A stretch of DNA of 64,000 bases from Amborella trichopoda. Lineage: Eukaryota; Streptophyta; Magnoliopsida; Amborellales; Amborellaceae. Below, piece after piece: positions 60,079 to 64,000 of the stretch; within the stretch, counting starts at the first letter, position 1; every line of letters begins with the position of its first letter. The stretch lies in contig NW_006497658.1 of the NCBI RefSeq assembly GCF_000471905.2, forward strand, positions 32,674 through 96,673, read 5' to 3'. Below the pieces are notes generated by a model. The model was given only the letters and a program-made list of their open reading frames with translations, had not been told where the DNA came from and made no database searches. Both the position numbers and the translations under genes were made by a program.

Positions 60079-61276
60079 AAACGATGCATGAATTACAATT
60101 ATATGATATGAGGTGTATGCAAATGTAATTAGAAATAAAACACACGAAAATGTTGGACTTCACTTCAAATTTTATGAAAATATGGACCAAAACATATTTT
60201 TCCCAAAGAATTACGGACGGTGCACAAATTTTTCTCACCTAATAAAACATTGTGTTAATATAGGGTGGCAACCTTGCCTGTAGATAGTTTCAGTAATCTA
60301 CACCGTTCAACTTAGTTTGACAATATAAATTTCATATCGTCATAAAAGATTTGTCAAATCTATATCCTCTAATTAAATAATAAATATAAAAACCTGCAAC
60401 CTTACTTCTACAAAGGAATTAAGGGTGGGCCATATAACTATACCTTATGTTAAATACCAACCCAATTCTAAACAAACAAACATAAGGAACAGACTCGTGA
60501 ACTCTTGGATGAAGTTACATGACATGCACGAAGTCGGTATTTTAAAACCTAGATCGGCTGGCTTGATCGTATACCGACTGGACCAAATGGGATCAACAAA
60601 CTAAGCCAAATCAAACCGATTTTTTAATGTAGGAACTAATAATAAAAAAAAAAAAATTCAAAACATTAAAAATAAAAAATAATCAAATGGGTGGAACCAA
60701 GCGATTTAGTCCAACTGAATCCCCTGATACTTGATAGTCTCACTATTTCTTAGACAAAATTGATAAAGTCTATCAAAATCAGTCCCATTTCTCATTCCAG
60801 CGAGGAACCTATTTTGTCTCCATCTATTCCCACTTTGGATCAGCTACTCCTGATCCAACACATTGTTCTTCAATCATTGTGTAAAGTTGAATACTAATGA
60901 AGAAGAGGGAAAAATAGGAGAATTGTGGAGTATCGACACACCGTGTACCCTTGAAACAAAATAGATGATAATATTTAAGTAAGAGTAGGGTCGCCACCAG
61001 GCTTGCTTTGGCTAGCCCAAAACCGAACCAAGAAAAGGCCCAAATTACTTTAGATTCGACCCGACCTCAGCCCGAAAAATGTATTGTCAGCCCTTGTCCT
61101 AGCCAGAACCTGACTCTACCCGACCCGGATTTCAACTTGGATGGATGTAAGAGTGACATTTAATAAACACGAAGATCCAAAAACAAAATTCTCAGACTTG
61201 GTAGCTCTCCCAATCTATCCAATTTGACATTTAATGAGTGGGACTTATTGTGACCTCTATGTACGAAAGATAAAAA
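60079..61276. other. end of block C with half GGGCC-rich element
   Basis: AT-rich DNA collinear with blocks A and B. From about 60986 it carries the left half of the GGGCC-rich element (TAGGGTCGCCACCAGGC), cut at 61276. Confidence 0.5.
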
Positions 61277-64000
61277 AGTGTTAGGGGCCAGGCCATAATG
61301 GGCCAAGCCTCATGGGGCCCAAGCCATGCCCTTGGGCCACATTTTATGGCCCACGCCCTAGGTTTTTTAATCTTGGGCGACCTGGCTCGTTGCCACCCCT
61401 AATCTTCCCAATTTGGTTTGAAACTATTGATATATGCCCCATTTCTATCTACTATTGATATTTCCCCCCTTTCTATCTCTATATCTCTCTTTTATCTTCA
61501 TTGATTCTTTCCCTATTGCATACATCCCTCCAGTTTGGTTTGAAATTATTGACATGAGATATTAGATGTCTCCTTTGTCCAAATTGAAATAAATTGAAAA
61601 GGTGGATGAGTCAACAAAATGGGGTAATTATTACAATCAACATTTTTAAAAAACATCATTTCGATTTGGACTTGCCTGATTCAAATTTGGTATCATCAGA
61701 AGTATGTCGGATCTGTTAATAAAATAGCATCCAATGTGTTCCTACTATATTGAAATTTTTATTGTTGTAAATACATTAAAATATCACATAATTTAATATA
61801 TTAAATTGCAAGGTTATTTAATAAAATTTTCTTATTATATAGATTATGTTATTTTCATGTTTAGTAAAAATTGTGATTTCAAATTAATGTATGTATAACT
61901 TTTATAAACATCAGCAAATAACTTACCGTTAATTTGTTATTGTATAGAATAATTAAACAAGTTCTCAATATTTTTATTTTTTATCAAATAATAAAAACCA
62001 TGATGAAATTACCACTATTTTTATAAAAACAATTCTAAGAAACTAGATTTTTAAGAAATTGTAATCATTTTTTTGAAATTGTTTCGGGCCAAAAGTTGTT
62101 GATTGGCCAAAACTTGCCGATTCGGCCAATTCTCTGATCCGACATGTCGATCCATCAATTCGACACAATTTTTGGGGTGACAAACCGATTGCCAATCCTT
62201 TTTCTTTAAACTTGGTTACGATGATTCTTGTATGCCAAACTTTTTTTTTTCGCTATTTCGTCTTTGATATGGTGATGCTTTGTATTTCTTTCTATTAAAT
62301 AGCAGGGATGTAATACTAGACAACTACTTATTTTGAGTATAAGGAAGCCATAATTATCTTTAGCCACTAAAAAAATATCGGCTTAGGGTGTATGAAGGTG
62401 TTGGAGATATTTTTATTTGCACTTTATGCTTGATCACTGGTATGCACCTTGCTAGCCACTTGATACTCAAATGATTATGATCTTCTTGCACTAAAAATGA
62501 ATAGTATTGTTGTATATTTTTCCTTCGGACGCGGTTAGCATGTGGCCAACCCATATGTTGTAGAAATACGGGCTTTGCAATAAATATATTTTTAAAATAT
62601 AATTTGATCGTAATTTTTAGATAATATACAATCTTTTAAATAGAAATCATGAATATGAAAAAAAAAAGTTGAAAACTATAAATAATGATTATATTAAAAA
62701 AAACATTTGGATTATTTAGAAGTGTTTTTAGATGGACCACCTGTTTGCATCCCTCTTTAGGATGGATTCTTTATATATCTGGACCGCATATTGTAGAAAC
62801 GTGGTCCAGCCCGCATGAAACAATCATTCCACATATAATGCACAATGCACACATCCCCCTCTTCCACGAACATTCGCTCTAATGTGTCAAATGCACACGT
62901 GTTGTATATATGTCTGGTTGTCTCTCACATCTTCTTTCTCTTTCTAGACCATGCACAAAGGAATTTATCACCTCCTATCTCTCTCCATCACATATCTCAT
63001 TGGAATTTTTTTTTTTTGATTTTGAGTCTTGTCAATGATATTCTTACAACCATTTGATTTAAAATCCAAGTGATAAAAATATTTCTGATTTTATTTTCAT
63101 CTTCCCTATCATCATCACAACCTTTTCTCTAATTATTTGGGTTCAACTACACGAATCTCGATCTGCCAGTCTGCTCTATTAAATACCATATCCTCAGTGA
63201 GGCCATAAGTTCATATATATATATTCGAACTACTTTCAGTCACATCCGTTTGGGCCTACTCCTTGACCTCGCAATCTTTTTACTTTGAACTAACTCGTAT
63301 CTCCCAACAAGTGTTGTACTGGGTCGGCACCACAAATGGTCAGCCCACCTAAGTCCACTCTCTTTCATCTTATCTATGGTTCCACACCTAAATTTTTTCG
63401 GATAGATTTGTTTTGAACTTTGTATGTTTTGTCTTATCGCTCATCCATCTCAATATCCTCATTTCCGTTACACTCATTCTATAGATATATTGTTTAATAA
63501 TCACCCAACATTCTGCCCCCATAGAGCAAAGCTGGTCTCACAGCTGTCTTATAGAATTTGTCTGGAGCTTTGTTGGACTTCTTTGTATAAAAGATCAATC
63601 GTGTAGATTGTGACTTCTTTGTATAAAAAAAATTAACAATTTTGTATACTTTTCCTTTAGAACTAGGGGTTAAAATAAGGGGTATTTATAAAAGAAAGAT
63701 TAATTTTTTTACTTAAAAGGTGGCTGCAAATAAAATAGTGTTGGGCGAATAGTAAATATAAAATATTGGGAGGTTTCTATATTGGAAAAAATTATATAAG
63801 GGTGAGGCCCTAAATAAACAAATCAAAGCCCTCTTTAAAAATTCATTAGAAAATATTATTTTGATGTTGAAAAACCCTCAATTCTATTATCTCAACCTCA
63901 AGATGCATTGCCATGAAAAAAATAGATTCTAAGTCTTGAAAATAGTGTATCAACATACTATCAAGACTGTCAATTTTCAAGTATTTATAGATCTGATGAA
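61277..64000. repeat. ~10.4-kb tandem duplication, second copy (partial)
   Basis: Matches 50890-53500, including the right half of the hAT-type MITE (ends TTGCCACCCCTAA at 61403), the MITE at 62328-62503, the RTE LINE end and the first 400 bases of a further block (D). It runs off the window. Confidence 0.75.
63115..63595 (-). mobile_element. RTE-type LINE 3' end, second copy
   Basis: Duplicate of 52640-53110: on the minus strand, RPALLYGGRMLG-like sequence, then RWMSD, then the AAATAATTAGAGAAAAGG tail. It carries further frameshifts of its own. It was copied with the 10.4-kb unit, not inserted separately. Confidence 0.7.

Larger units (their letters stand above)
50890..61276. repeat. ~10.4-kb tandem duplication, first copy
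   Basis: 50890-53110 matches 61277-63600, and 53110 onward matches 63600 onward, so the whole 10.4-kb unit is repeated head to tail. By eye the copies are over 90% identical at 51230-51500 against 61650-61920. The copy junction at 61277 falls inside the GGGCC-rich MITE. Confidence 0.75.
53110..61276. repeat. long direct repeat, block C
   Basis: Collinear with block B from its first base (TAGATTGTGACTTCTTTG) through the 2-kb TIR element, MITE, LINE and the left half of the GGGCC-rich element, where it breaks into the second 10.4-kb copy. It carries one extra LTR-like insertion (57685 onward). Confidence 0.75.

Overview
This window looks like intergenic-rich DNA from a flowering plant nuclear genome. 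It is AT-rich and full of degraded transposable elements. The few recognisable genes have plant-specific architectures, with GT-AG introns: a multi-C2H2 zinc-finger protein with QALGGH-type fingers, and a Ser-rich protein ending in a Cys cluster. Nothing in the sequence fixes the species. There are four sizeable N gaps plus one isolated N, so it is a draft assembly and some single-base lesions may be assembly errors.

Layout. 0-14 kb is a repeat graveyard: 23-bp degenerate tandem arrays in both orientations, a relic LINE RNase H domain, a 668-bp inverted-repeat DNA transposon with target duplication, and an RTE-type LINE split by a ~4.2-kb LTR-like insertion. 15.4-20.2 kb holds a three-finger C2H2 gene on the minus strand, intact except for one apparent frameshift. 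20.5-30.5 kb (block A), 33.2-44.3 kb (block B) and 53.1-61.3 kb (block C) are three diverged direct copies of one long segment. Each carries the same ~2-kb inverted-repeat element, the same ~200-bp MULE-like MITE, the same 3' piece of an L1-like LINE and the same GGGCC-rich element. Between A and B lies an LTR-like fossil with a ~190-bp tandem array and a CpG-rich 15-bp minisatellite. 43.3-47.4 kb is an inverted copy of the 15.4-20.2 kb segment and holds a heavily damaged copy of the zinc-finger gene. 47.9-49.45 kb (minus strand) is a two-exon plant gene with an in-frame stop and a frameshift. 50.9-61.3 kb is followed by the start of a second copy (61.3-64 kb), giving a ~10.4-kb tandem duplication.

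Host coding capacity is small: one probable C2H2 regulator, its pseudogene, and one uncharacterised protein gene that is intact or only recently broken. I found no CRISPR array, bacterial-type operon, rRNA, convincing tRNA or obviously new molecular system. The points most worth following are the inverted zinc-finger pair (a possible small-RNA source), the unfamiliar 23-bp array family and the all-frames-open 15-bp minisatellite. Identities quoted are judged by eye.
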